This document shows, piece after piece, positions 1 to 7,430 of a stretch of 64,000 bases of DNA. The position numbers and the translations under genes are program-made. Positions within the stretch are counted from its first letter, which is position 1. Every line of letters starts with the position of its first letter. Origin of the DNA: Palsa-744 sp963734815 (GTDB taxonomy: Bacteria > Actinomycetota > Thermoleophilia > Solirubrobacterales > Solirubrobacteraceae); contig CAVTIH010000001.1 in NCBI GenBank assembly GCA_963734815.1, positions 1,240,001 to 1,304,000 of the forward strand, given 5' to 3'. Under the pieces are notes generated by a model. The model was not told the DNA's origin. It saw nothing but the letters and a program-made list of their open reading frames with translations, and ran no database searches.

Positions 1-439
1 CCCCATAGACGATCGCGTTGCTGGCGCCGTAGTGCTTCAGCGCGCCCTGCAGCACAGGGCTGCCGAGGATGAGCGACATCAGGATCGCGACACCCTCGAG
101 CTGTTGCTGCCTCACGGCGGGTCCCTTGACGCCGGCCGTGGCGCGCGTGTAGACCTTCACGGACACCGCCATCGAGACCACCAGCGCCGCGTACACGAGC
201 GCGATGACGCCGAGGCTTGGTCCCGTGTAGGGGTGCTGGCCGCGCACTGACAGCCACAGCGCACCGTATGCGACGAGGATTACGCCGCCCCCGAACGCCG
301 TGATCCACGGCGGGCTGAGATTGAACTGGCGCCGCGCCTCCCGCTTGGTCTGAGTGAGCAGCCGCGCCGCCTCACGGGGATCCAGCTCATCTCCGTCGTT
401 GGCTCTTGTGGTCTCCTTGATGTCGTGTGTTCCTTGCAT
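1..439 (-). CDS. Membrane protein of unknown function, partial (3' end outside window)
   Basis: The gene starts at ATG 439 and runs off the left edge; 146 codons are visible and no stop is met. A GGAGCAGC ribosome site precedes the start. The first 40 residues are charged (PREAARLLTQTKREARRQF), followed by hydrophobic segments at about residues 45-64 (starting WITAFGGGVILVAYG), 76-94 and possibly 116-131. This looks like a small 2- or 3-pass inner-membrane protein. I do not recognise the family. A near-perfect operator palindrome lies just upstream, so expression is probably controlled by a dedicated repressor encoded elsewhere, possibly beyond the left edge. Confidence 0.75.
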   Translation of the reverse strand, partial: MQGTHDIKETTRANDGDELDPREAARLLTQTKREARRQFNLSPPWITAFGGGVILVAYGALWLSVRGQHPYTGPSLGVIALVYAALVVSMAVSVKVYTRATAGVKGPAVRQQQLEGVAILMSLILGSPVLQGALKHYGASNAIVYG

Positions 440-460
440 GGTGCTGCTCCCTTCCGTCTG

Positions 461-498
461 CTTTGTACTGCAAAGTAAGCATACTTTGCAGTACAAAG
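461..498. promoter_or_regulatory. Perfect 17-bp inverted repeat, likely operator
   Basis: CTTTGTACTGCAAAGTA (461-477) is followed after the 4-base spacer AGCA by its exact reverse complement (482-498). It lies 22 bases upstream of the leftward start at 439 and is much richer in A/T than its surroundings. The position and symmetry fit a dimeric winged-helix repressor site overlapping the promoter; each arm itself contains an internal near-palindrome (TTTG...CAAA), suggesting two adjacent dimers. It is not followed by a T tract and lies upstream, not downstream, of a gene, so a terminator is unlikely. Confidence 0.7.
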
Positions 499-659
499 TC
501 AAGGGCGGGTTCCTCGCCGGCCGCGGGCCGCCTGATCTCCGTTCATCGGTCCATCGTGAGGCGACGCTTGCCAGTGTCGTCCCAGGCATGCGGCCAACTG
601 CGTAGACGGCGCGCCGAGTCGCCGGGCTCCTTCAGGTGGCAAGCGGCTACGATCTTGCC

Positions 660-929
660 ATGTGTAGGAACATCCGGACGCTCTACAACTTCGAGCCGCC
701 CGCCAGCGAGGAGGAGATACGCGCGGCCGCGCTGCAGTACGTCCGCAAGATCAGCGGCTTCGCCCAGCCTTCGCACGCCAACACCGACGCGTTCACGCGC
801 GCGGTCGATGTCGTTGCCACGGCCTCCACGGAGCTGCTCGACGCGCTTGTGACCTCCGCGACGCCGAAGGATCGCGAGGTCGAAGCTGCCAAGGCGCGCG
901 CGCGGGCGGCCCAGCGGTTCGCCGCCTGA
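660..929 (+). CDS. DUF2277 family protein
   Basis: The 89-residue protein begins MCRNIRTLYNFEPPAS and continues EEEIRAAALQYVRKISGF, the hallmark of the DUF2277 family, whose members are about 85-95 residues long, so it is full length. The family has no established biochemical role; the conserved N-terminal Cys-Arg-Asn-Ile and the mostly helical remainder are typical. The start at 660 is chosen because family members begin exactly at MCRN; an in-frame ATG at 636 would add eight non-conserved residues. It is a single gene, transcribed away from the palindrome-controlled membrane gene. Confidence 0.9.
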   Translation: MCRNIRTLYNFEPPASEEEIRAAALQYVRKISGFAQPSHANTDAFTRAVDVVATASTELLDALVTSATPKDREVEAAKARARAAQRFAA

Positions 930-1067
930 AGGTCGCCCCGGCTCTACGGCCGGTGGCGAGATGGTGGTCCAGGTGCCGGTGCCGCCGGTCGGCCGAGGCG
1001 ACCGCCGACGAGGAGGTGCGGCGAGCTTGGCTGGACCCGGTGCGCGATTGAAGCTGGAGAGAGTCCG

Positions 1068-1235
1068 ATGGCCAAGCTCATCTATTCAGCGATCGCCTCG
1101 CTTGACGGAGCAGCACGTGCTCTGGCGATAGCGCCCGCATCTGGTTTGGTTTGTCGTGCAACCTTTGCCAGCGTGGAACGTCTTAGCGACTGCAGCTCTA
1201 TTTTGACGTCCACCCGAGCCGAGGTTCTCGAATGA
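1068..1235 (+). pseudogene. Remnant of a dihydrofolate-reductase-like (RibD C-terminal) gene
   Basis: The reading frame opens with MAKLIYSAIASLDG behind a GGAGAGAG ribosome site. This is the standard N-terminus of the RibD-C/dihydrofolate reductase-like family, in which roughly 180 residues are expected. After these 14 residues the homology stops abruptly and an unrelated frame runs to a stop at 1233-1235 (55 codons). The family core (NADP-binding loop) is missing. I read this as the 5' end of a gene truncated by deletion, leaving an intact promoter-proximal start. Confidence 0.55.
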
Positions 1236-1257
1236 TCTCTCACAGCAGCGATACGAC

Positions 1258-2340
1258 ATGCTCACGGGGCGTGGTTTGATGGCGTCCTGCGAGCGGGTGC
1301 TGATGGACCGCGTTGCCGCCGGCGAGCAGGAGGCCTTTGCACTGCTCTTCGCGCCTTACCGCGCGATGCTGCTGCAGTTCGCCGCCGGGCGCTTGGGGGG
1401 TGAAGCGCAGCTCGCCGAGGACGTCGTGCAGGAGGCGGCGCTCAATGCCTTCCGCGCCCTTGCCGCCGGCACGAGGCCTGAGAACCTCCGCGCTTGGCTT
1501 TTTACGATCGTCCGCAACTGTGCCAGCAATGCGCGGCGCGTGGGGCGTACGAGCATTCCGATCGAGGATCGTCACGAGGCAGATGTTTCCCAGGACCCCG
1601 CGCTCGTGCTCGCCGATCGCGAGCGTCTCGTGCTGCTGATGAGCGCGCTAGGCGAGCTGCCCGACCGCCAGCGCAAGGCGCTCCTCGGGCACGCCTTGGA
1701 GGGGCACAGCTACCGCGAGATCGCCGTTCGCCTGGACTCCAGCGTCTCCGCCGTCAAGACGCTCATCCACCGCGCGCGCCGCAGCCTCGGCGCTGCTTCG
1801 CTCCCGGCGCTCCTGCCGCTCCCCCGGGGCGCTCGGAGCCTCGCGAGGCTCCTCGCCCGCGGCCCCCTCGCCGGCAAGGTAGGCGCCAAAGGTGCCGTCG
1901 GCATGGCCGTGCAGGCGCTTGGCGCCGCCACCGTCACGACCGGCATCCTCATGGCCGTCCCCGGCGCCGGCCCTGGCCTCGTCATTGCTGGAGGCTTGTC
2001 CCACCACTCCACACCCACACACCGCTCGTCCCATCGCCATCACGGCGGCCACAGGCGCTCCACGCAAGGGGACTCACACGCAGCGCTCGAACGACGCATC
2101 CACAGCGAAGCGCGCCGCGCCATCGCGCAATGTCTCAACGGCACCCGCAAGCCGGGGCACTACACCACCGCTGCGCTGCTCTACGCCAGGCAGCATCTCT
2201 CTACCGACGTCGTTGAGTACACCGACTGTCCGGGATTGCTCACCCACGAGCTCCTGCACGCTGTCAGTCACGACCGTCATGGACACCACTCGCGGCATCC
2301 GCGGCGGCACGGCGGGTCCCGCCGCTCTATGCCGCAGTAG
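1258..2340 (+). CDS. RNA polymerase sigma factor, ECF type, with C-terminal membrane/His-rich extension
   Basis: Residues about 10-100 carry sigma region 2 (AEDVVQEAALNAFRAL, then RAWLFTIVRNCASN) and residues about 125-180 carry region 4 with its helix-turn-helix (LPDRQRKALLGHALEG ... YREIAVRLDSSVSAVKTLIHRARR). After region 4 there are about 180 extra residues: a hydrophobic stretch near 210-245 (AVQALGAATVTTGILMAVPG), a His/Ser/Thr-rich segment and a basic tail. ECF factors are usually 180-200 residues, so the tail is an addition and may anchor the factor at the membrane in place of an anti-sigma factor. ATG 1279 is an alternative start. No anti-sigma gene is adjacent. Confidence 0.85.
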   Translation: MLTGRGLMASCERVLMDRVAAGEQEAFALLFAPYRAMLLQFAAGRLGGEAQLAEDVVQEAALNAFRALAAGTRPENLRAWLFTIVRNCASNARRVGRTSIPIEDRHEADVSQDPALVLADRERLVLLMSALGELPDRQRKALLGHALEGHSYREIAVRLDSSVSAVKTLIHRARRSLGAASLPALLPLPRGARSLARLLARGPLAGKVGAKGAVGMAVQALGAATVTTGILMAVPGAGPGLVIAGGLSHHSTPTHRSSHRHHGGHRRSTQGDSHAALERRIHSEARRAIAQCLNGTRKPGHYTTAALLYARQHLSTDVVEYTDCPGLLTHELLHAVSHDRHGHHSRHPRRHGGSRRSMPQ

Positions 2341-2350
2341 AATTGGCCCC

Positions 2351-3625
2351 ATGCTCGCCGTCCTCGAAGAGTCCGATCCCGACCTCGCCCGCCTGCTGCT
2401 CGCCGAGGAGCGCCGGCAGGCCGAGTCGCTCTGCCTGATCCCCTCCGAGAACTACTGCTCGCCCGCCGTGCTGGAGGCCAACGGCACTGTGCTCGTGAAC
2501 AAGTACGCCGAGGGGTACCCGGGCAAGCGCTACTACGAGGGCAACGAGGTTATCGACGAGATCGAGCGGCTGGCGCAGGCGCGCGCACTGGAGCTGTTCG
2601 GCGCCGAGCACGTGAACGTGCAGCCCTACTCAGGATCGCCCGCCAACCTGGCGATCTACCTGGCGTTCGTGAAGCCGGGGGAGACGGTGATGGGGCTTTC
2701 GCTGCCCGCGGGGGGCCACCTCACGCATGGGTGGGGCGTGTCGGCGACGGGCATCTGGTTCAACGCCGTGCACTACGGCGTGCGCCGCGACACGGGTCGC
2801 GTGGACATGGACGAGGTGCGGGAGCTCGCGCTCGAGCACCGCCCCAAGTTGCTTTTCTGCGGTGGCACGGCGGTGCCGCGCACGATCGACTTCGCGGCCT
2901 TCGCCGCGATCGCCAGGGAGATCGACGCGCTGATGGTGGCCGACGTCTCGCACCTCGCGGGGCTGATCGCCGGGGGGGCGCACCCCTCGCCGGTGCCGCA
3001 CGCCGATGTGGTGATGACCACCACGCACAAGACGCTGCGCGGACCGCGGGGCGCGATCCTGATGTGCCGCGAACAGCACGCAAAGGCGCTCGACAAAGCC
3101 GTCTTCCCGGGACTGCAGGGCGGTCCCCACCAGCAGCAGACAGCCGCAATCGCCGTCGCGCTCGCCGAAGCGGCGACGCCAGCCTTCGGCGACTACGCGC
3201 ACGCCATTGTCGCCAACGCCAAAGCCCTCGCGCAGGAGCTTTCCAAGCGCGGCTTCACGCTGATCTCCGGCGGCACCGACAACCATCTGATACTGCTCGA
3301 CATGACCTCTAAGGGGGTGAGCGGCAAGGAGGCCTCCTCCGCGCTCAGCCAGGCGGGGATCGTCACCAACGCCAACGCGATCCCGTTCGACCCGCGCAAG
3401 CCGTTCGACCCCTCCGGTGTGCGGATCGGCACGCCGGCTGCCACCACCCGTGGTTTGGGCGTCGAGCAGATGGGGGAGATCGCGCGCTGGTTCGACGAAG
3501 TCCTCGACGCGGTGCGCAGTGGCGAGAGCGAGCCGCTCGCGCGGGTCAAGACCGAAGTGCAGGATCTGATGGAGCAGTACCCGGCGCCCGGTTGCGCCTC
3601 CTCCGCGGCTGTCCTGCCGCACTGA
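2351..3625 (+). CDS. glyA: Serine hydroxymethyltransferase
   Basis: This cytoplasmic PLP enzyme interconverts serine and glycine and charges tetrahydrofolate with a one-carbon unit. The 424-residue length matches the family. The substrate/PLP region NKYAEGYPGKRYYEGNEVID, the cofactor Asp/His motif VADVSHLAGLIA and the Schiff-base lysine K227 in TTTHKTLRGPRG are all present. The start is ATG 2351, because the frame open further upstream only reads through the end of the sigma gene. It lies 10 bases after the sigma factor stop, so co-transcription is possible. Nothing essential is missing. Confidence 0.97.
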   Translation: MLAVLEESDPDLARLLLAEERRQAESLCLIPSENYCSPAVLEANGTVLVNKYAEGYPGKRYYEGNEVIDEIERLAQARALELFGAEHVNVQPYSGSPANLAIYLAFVKPGETVMGLSLPAGGHLTHGWGVSATGIWFNAVHYGVRRDTGRVDMDEVRELALEHRPKLLFCGGTAVPRTIDFAAFAAIAREIDALMVADVSHLAGLIAGGAHPSPVPHADVVMTTTHKTLRGPRGAILMCREQHAKALDKAVFPGLQGGPHQQQTAAIAVALAEAATPAFGDYAHAIVANAKALAQELSKRGFTLISGGTDNHLILLDMTSKGVSGKEASSALSQAGIVTNANAIPFDPRKPFDPSGVRIGTPAATTRGLGVEQMGEIARWFDEVLDAVRSGESEPLARVKTEVQDLMEQYPAPGCASSAAVLPH

Positions 3626-3718
3626 CTTTCTCGCGGGCCGCGACACAGGGCCGACGACACGGGATGCGGGTGTTGGCGGCGATCGGCTAACCCTCGGTGC
3701 ACCGCTAGGATCGGGCCC

Positions 3719-4651
3719 GTGCTTGCACTCACGGCAGCTCCCGGCGCCCCCGCCAACGTGCAACTGCGCGAGGTCCCGGACCCCGTGCCGCTCCCCAACC
3801 AGGCGCTCGTGCGGGTGCGCGCCTTCTCGCTCAACCGCGGCGAGTCGCGGCGGCTGGCGGAGATGGCCGACGGGCAGCTCACCGGGTGGGATGTCGCCGG
3901 GGCGATCCAGACTCCGGCGGCTGACGGCTCCGGCCCAGCGACCGGGGCGCGGGTCGTCGGCCTGGTGGTCGCCGGCGCGTGGGCGCAGCTGGTTGCCGTG
4001 CCCACCGAGACGCTGTGCGAGCTGCCCGACGCGGTCTCCGACGCCCAGGCCGCGGCACTGCCGGTGGCGGGGCTGACCGCGCTGAAGGCGCTCGACATCG
4101 CCGGCTCGGTGCTCGGACGGCGTGTGCTCGTCACCGGGGCCAGCGGCGGCGTGGGACGGTTTGCGTTGCAGCTGTCAAAGCGCGCGGGCGCCCATGTCAC
4201 GGCGGTCTCCTCCAACACCGAGCGGGCGCGAGACCTGAGCGTGCTTGGTGCCGACCGGATCCTCGCCGAGCTGGAGCCCACCGGCGAGGAGTTCGACGCG
4301 ATCGTCGAGGCCGTCGGTGGCGCAACCCTCGGGGCGGCGCTGGGGCGCGTGGCAGCAGGAGGAACCGTCGTCTCCTTCGCCGCCTCCGACCCCGGGGAGC
4401 CGACCACCTTTCCCACGCGCGCGCTCTTCGGCCGAGCTCCCGGCGCGCGGCTGTACGGGCTGCTGCTGTTCGCCGAGCTTGCCCACAGTCGCTCCGGGGC
4501 GCGGGACCTCAGCCGGCTGGTTGGGCTGGTGGCCGAGAGGGTGCTCGACTGCTCGGTGAACCACGAGGCCTCCTGGCACCAGGCCGCGGACGCGATCACC
4601 GCGCTGCTGGAGCGTCGGATCGCCGGTAAGGCCGTCCTGCACGTCGATTGA
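3719..4651 (+). CDS. Zinc-independent medium-chain dehydrogenase/quinone oxidoreductase
   Basis: The 310-residue protein is an MDR-superfamily reductase. The N-terminal GroES-like half (LREVPDPVPLPNQALVRVRAFSLNRGESRRL) lacks the zinc-ligand cysteines and histidine of alcohol dehydrogenases, as in quinone oxidoreductases. The NAD(P)H Rossmann motif is VLVTGASGGVGRFALQL near residue 140. It probably reduces a quinone or enone with NADPH; the substrate cannot be told. Translation begins at GTG 3719. The gene ends base-to-base against the convergent metallo-hydrolase at 4652. Confidence 0.85.
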   Translation: MLALTAAPGAPANVQLREVPDPVPLPNQALVRVRAFSLNRGESRRLAEMADGQLTGWDVAGAIQTPAADGSGPATGARVVGLVVAGAWAQLVAVPTETLCELPDAVSDAQAAALPVAGLTALKALDIAGSVLGRRVLVTGASGGVGRFALQLSKRAGAHVTAVSSNTERARDLSVLGADRILAELEPTGEEFDAIVEAVGGATLGAALGRVAAGGTVVSFAASDPGEPTTFPTRALFGRAPGARLYGLLLFAELAHSRSGARDLSRLVGLVAERVLDCSVNHEASWHQAADAITALLERRIAGKAVLHVD

Positions 4652-5572
4652 CTACTCGTAGCGCGCGGCGAGCGTCTCCCAGTGGGCCATGTCGTGGCCG
4701 GGGATGATCAGCGCGTCGGGGTGCTCGCGGTCGTAGGCCTGGAGCGCCTGTAGGCTGCGCTCGAAGGCCTTGCTGTTCTGCGAGTGCCACGGCCGCCGAC
4801 CCGCGCGCAGGGTGGCGATCGTGTAGATCGCGTCCCCCGCGATCAGCGCCTCGCGCTCGCGCAGACGCGCGAGCACCGCAAGGTGCCCCGCGCTGTGGCC
4901 CGGCGTGTCGAGCAGCGTGAGCGAGCCGTCGCCGAACAGGTCGAGCGCGCGTTCGAAGGGGCCCCGCGCGTATGCCGCCGGCCCGTGGAAGTCCACTGTG
5001 CGGTAGGTCAGGCGCTGGTCGAGCTGGGCGGCGGAGTACCCCTGCAGCGATGCTCCCCGCGCGTTGGCCGCGCGCCACTCCGCAGCGGACACGAGCACCG
5101 TCGCGGCGGGGAAGTCCGCGAGCGCGCTCGCGTGGTCGAAGTGCAGGTGGGTCATCACGATCAGACCGATCTCCCGCGGCTCGATCCCGCGTGCGCGTAG
5201 CTGCGCCGCCGCGGTCTGCTCCGCACGCAGCTCGACGTTGCGGCCGACCAGCCGCCCGATCGGGCCGAGGTTGCGGTTGCGCTCGGTGGGCCTGCCATCC
5301 GCGATCACGGGGTGAAAGCCCGTGTCGATCAGGATCGACCCCGCGGTGGGATGTTCGATCAGGAACGCCACGATCGGGACGCGGATCAGCTGGTGCTTGG
5401 GGACCCCCACGCCGAGCGCCCGCAGTGTGCCAGCGAGTCCCGGATCTGCCTCGAACCAGCCCGCAGGCCCACGGATCTGGCCGCACAGCAGCGGCTGGAG
5501 CGTGACCGTCGCTCCGTCCTGTCCGTCGGGCAGCGGCAGCACGACCGGGGCGGCGTGGAGGGCTGAGCGCAC
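4652..5572 (-). CDS. Metallo-beta-lactamase-fold hydrolase (lactonase-like)
   Basis: The metal-binding signature MTHLHFDHAS (HxHxDH) is followed by the third-metal histidine in LLDTPGHSAGHLAVL, the bridging Asp in LIAGDAIYT and a last His in IIPGHDMAHW. The order and spacing fit the N-acyl-homoserine-lactonase/glyoxalase-II-like branch, and the early HPTAGSILIDTGFHP segment supports this. The substrate is not known. The frame is open up to 5632, where a TTG would collide with the divergent VOC gene start, so I prefer GTG 5572 (MRSALHAAPVV). It may be quorum-quenching or a general lactonase. Confidence 0.85.
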   Translation of the reverse strand: MRSALHAAPVVLPLPDGQDGATVTLQPLLCGQIRGPAGWFEADPGLAGTLRALGVGVPKHQLIRVPIVAFLIEHPTAGSILIDTGFHPVIADGRPTERNRNLGPIGRLVGRNVELRAEQTAAAQLRARGIEPREIGLIVMTHLHFDHASALADFPAATVLVSAAEWRAANARGASLQGYSAAQLDQRLTYRTVDFHGPAAYARGPFERALDLFGDGSLTLLDTPGHSAGHLAVLARLREREALIAGDAIYTIATLRAGRRPWHSQNSKAFERSLQALQAYDREHPDALIIPGHDMAHWETLAARYE

Positions 5573-5631
5573 ACGTGCAGTCTGCCCGATCGGGCTGCGG
5601 CGAGTCGCGATCTGCGCTACCGTGCTCACCA

Positions 5632-6411
5632 ATGGGCGAGCGCAGCGGCTACACCCCCGGCACCTTCTGCTGGACAGAACTGACCACCACCGACCAGGCG
5701 GGGGCGAAGGCCTTTTACGGCGGCCTGCTTGGCTGGGAGGCCGAAGATCGTCCGATCGGCGATGGCGGCTACGTTTACTCGATGATGCAGCGCGAGGGCA
5801 AGCCCGTCGCGGCGATCGCCACGCAGCCCGACCAGCAGCGCGACATGGGCGTGCCGGCGATGTGGAACTCCTACATCTCGGTGGAGAGCGCCGACGCGAC
5901 GGCGGAGCGTGCGAAGGAGCTCGGTGCCACGGTGCACGCGCCGCCGTTCGACGTGATGGACGTGGGACGTATGGCGGTGATCCAGGACCCGCAGGGCGCC
6001 CACTTCGAGCTGTGGGAGCCGAAAGCGCACTTCGGCGCGGCGCTCGTCAACGCGCCGGGGGCACTGGTGTGGAACGAGCTCGGGACCACCGACCTCGACG
6101 CCGCCGGCGCCTTCTACGGCAGCCTCTTCGGCTGGACCGTTGAGCCCTTCGAGGGCAGCCCCCAACCGTATCTGTCGATCAAGAACGGCGACGCCAACGC
6201 CGGCGGCATGCGCGCGGCTACTCCGGGCGCCCCGCCGTTCTGGCTGGCGTACTTCGGCGTCGAGGATCTCGACGCCGCGCTCGCCAAGGTGAGTGAGCTC
6301 GGCGGCGCCGTGCACGCTGGCCCGATCGACATCTCGATCGCAAAAATCGCGGTCGTCGCCGACCCGCAGGGCGCGGTGTTCGCGCTCTACGACGGCGAGC
6401 TCGAGTCTTAG
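5632..6411 (+). CDS. Two-domain VOC (glyoxalase/extradiol dioxygenase fold) protein
   Basis: The 259-residue protein consists of two tandem VOC modules: residues about 8-130 (PGTFCWTELTTTDQAGAKAFY ... DPQGAHFELWEP split by a linker) and 140-259 (ALVWNELGTTDLDAAGAFYG ... DPQGAVFALYDG). Each repeats the beta-alpha-beta-beta-beta pattern ending in DPQGA.F.L. Such proteins bind a small ligand or metal between modules; several Streptomyces relatives are annotated as hydroxylases or antibiotic-related. The start ATG 5632 gives the conserved N-terminus. It is divergent from the metallo-hydrolase, with essentially no intergenic space. Confidence 0.85.
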   Translation: MGERSGYTPGTFCWTELTTTDQAGAKAFYGGLLGWEAEDRPIGDGGYVYSMMQREGKPVAAIATQPDQQRDMGVPAMWNSYISVESADATAERAKELGATVHAPPFDVMDVGRMAVIQDPQGAHFELWEPKAHFGAALVNAPGALVWNELGTTDLDAAGAFYGSLFGWTVEPFEGSPQPYLSIKNGDANAGGMRAATPGAPPFWLAYFGVEDLDAALAKVSELGGAVHAGPIDISIAKIAVVADPQGAVFALYDGELES

Positions 6412-6577
6412 CGACCGATCGCGGAAGGCTGTCTGCGGCAGGGCGCGCTTTGGGCGAGCTCTGACTGGGCAGCGTGGAGCAATAGGTTGCGGCAGGCGGA
6501 TCGATCGGGACCTCGGCCTGCGCCCCCGCACTGAAACCTCGCCATCGGTCCGTATCCTCGCCTGCCACAATGAGAGG

Positions 6578-7276
6578 ATGGCAACGCAGGCTGCGCCCCA
6601 AGCTCGGAGCGACTCCTCGCTACCGCTCTACCGGATGGATGTCACGACATACGATCGTCTGGTGGAGGCGGGGGCGATGGAGGGCCTTGATGTGGAGCTG
6701 CGCGACGGGCTGCTCGTCGATCGGGGGAGCAATGGTCGCGATTCGATCCACCTGCTCGACACGGACACATACAACCGGATGGTGCAGACGGGTGCGCTGG
6801 ATGGGGAGCCGGTTGAGCTGCTCGACGGGCTGCTGGTCGCAATGAGCCCGCAGGGTGAAAGCCATGTGATCGCGATTATGCGGCTGACGCGTCACTTCAG
6901 GACATCTGAGGCGTGGCTGATGGTGCAGCTTCCACTGGAAGTAAAACCGAAGTCCGAGCCCGAGCCAGACCTGACGCTGATCGAGGGGGAGCCGTCCCCC
7001 GGCCATCTTCCTCGCGCGGCGCTGCTGACCGTCGAGGTTGCGGTCACCTCGCACAAGCAGGACCGCGGAACGAAGGGGGAGATGTATGCGTGGACTGGGG
7101 TACCGACGTACTGGCTTGTGGATGTCCCCGCGCGCGTGGTGGAGGTGCGCACCGACCCCGGGCCCAAGGGCTACGGCCGCTGCGAGATCTACGGGATCGG
7201 TGCCACAGTTCCCTCGCCCGCTGAGGGCGTGACCGGCCTCGACGTGGCGGCGCTGTTCGAGGGACTCGGCGACTGA
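6578..7276 (+). CDS. Uma2 family (DUF820) restriction-endonuclease-fold protein with duplicated N-terminal segment
   Basis: The C-terminal 150 residues match Uma2/DUF820 proteins, a PD-(D/E)XK nuclease-fold family: MSPQGESHVIAIMRL, EPEPDLTLI, the core LTVEVAVTSHKQDRGTKGEMYAWTG split around the Glu and Lys, and VPTYWLVDV. The catalytic-like residues (E in LIEGE/VEV and the DRGTK lysine) are retained. The N-terminal family motif Y.R.V..GA.(D/E)G..VEL.DGLLV occurs twice in tandem, at about residues 20-45 and 53-80. ATG 6578 has a GAGAGG ribosome site. Cellular role is unknown; these genes are common as scattered paralogs. Confidence 0.85.
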   Translation: MATQAAPQARSDSSLPLYRMDVTTYDRLVEAGAMEGLDVELRDGLLVDRGSNGRDSIHLLDTDTYNRMVQTGALDGEPVELLDGLLVAMSPQGESHVIAIMRLTRHFRTSEAWLMVQLPLEVKPKSEPEPDLTLIEGEPSPGHLPRAALLTVEVAVTSHKQDRGTKGEMYAWTGVPTYWLVDVPARVVEVRTDPGPKGYGRCEIYGIGATVPSPAEGVTGLDVAALFEGLGD

Positions 7277-7309
7277 TGCGCGGACGTCAGGGCGAAGCAG
7301 TCCGCTGAT

Positions 7310-7352
7310 CTTTACAAAAAGAATCCATTTAGCCAACGGTTTTCTGTAGTAT
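7310..7352 (+). promoter_or_regulatory. A/T-rich upstream region with CTTTACAAAAAGA motif
   Basis: The stretch 7310-7352 is conspicuously A/T rich and contains CTTTACAAAAAGA (7310-7322) and a -10-like TAGTAT (7347-7352). It lies 80-120 bases before the sedolisin fusion start. The same 13-mer occurs in the same orientation relative to the gene upstream of the arylsulfotransferase at 54,276-54,264. No good -35 box sits at the right distance from TAGTAT, so the promoter call is tentative. Confidence 0.4.
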
Positions 7353-7430
7353 GCAGCGCCATCGTGGGGGAAGCCCAGGCTTTCTGATGGGTGGCTCCAT
7401 TCCGGCGTTTCGCGATAACTGGAGGTCCAC

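Noticed and set aside
2341..2351. A riboswitch before glyA
   Set aside because: Only ten bases separate it from the sigma gene; no glycine or other riboswitch can fit.
2630..3763. A 377-codon antisense frame across glyA
   Set aside because: Its composition and lack of motifs show a shadow frame; glyA is certain.
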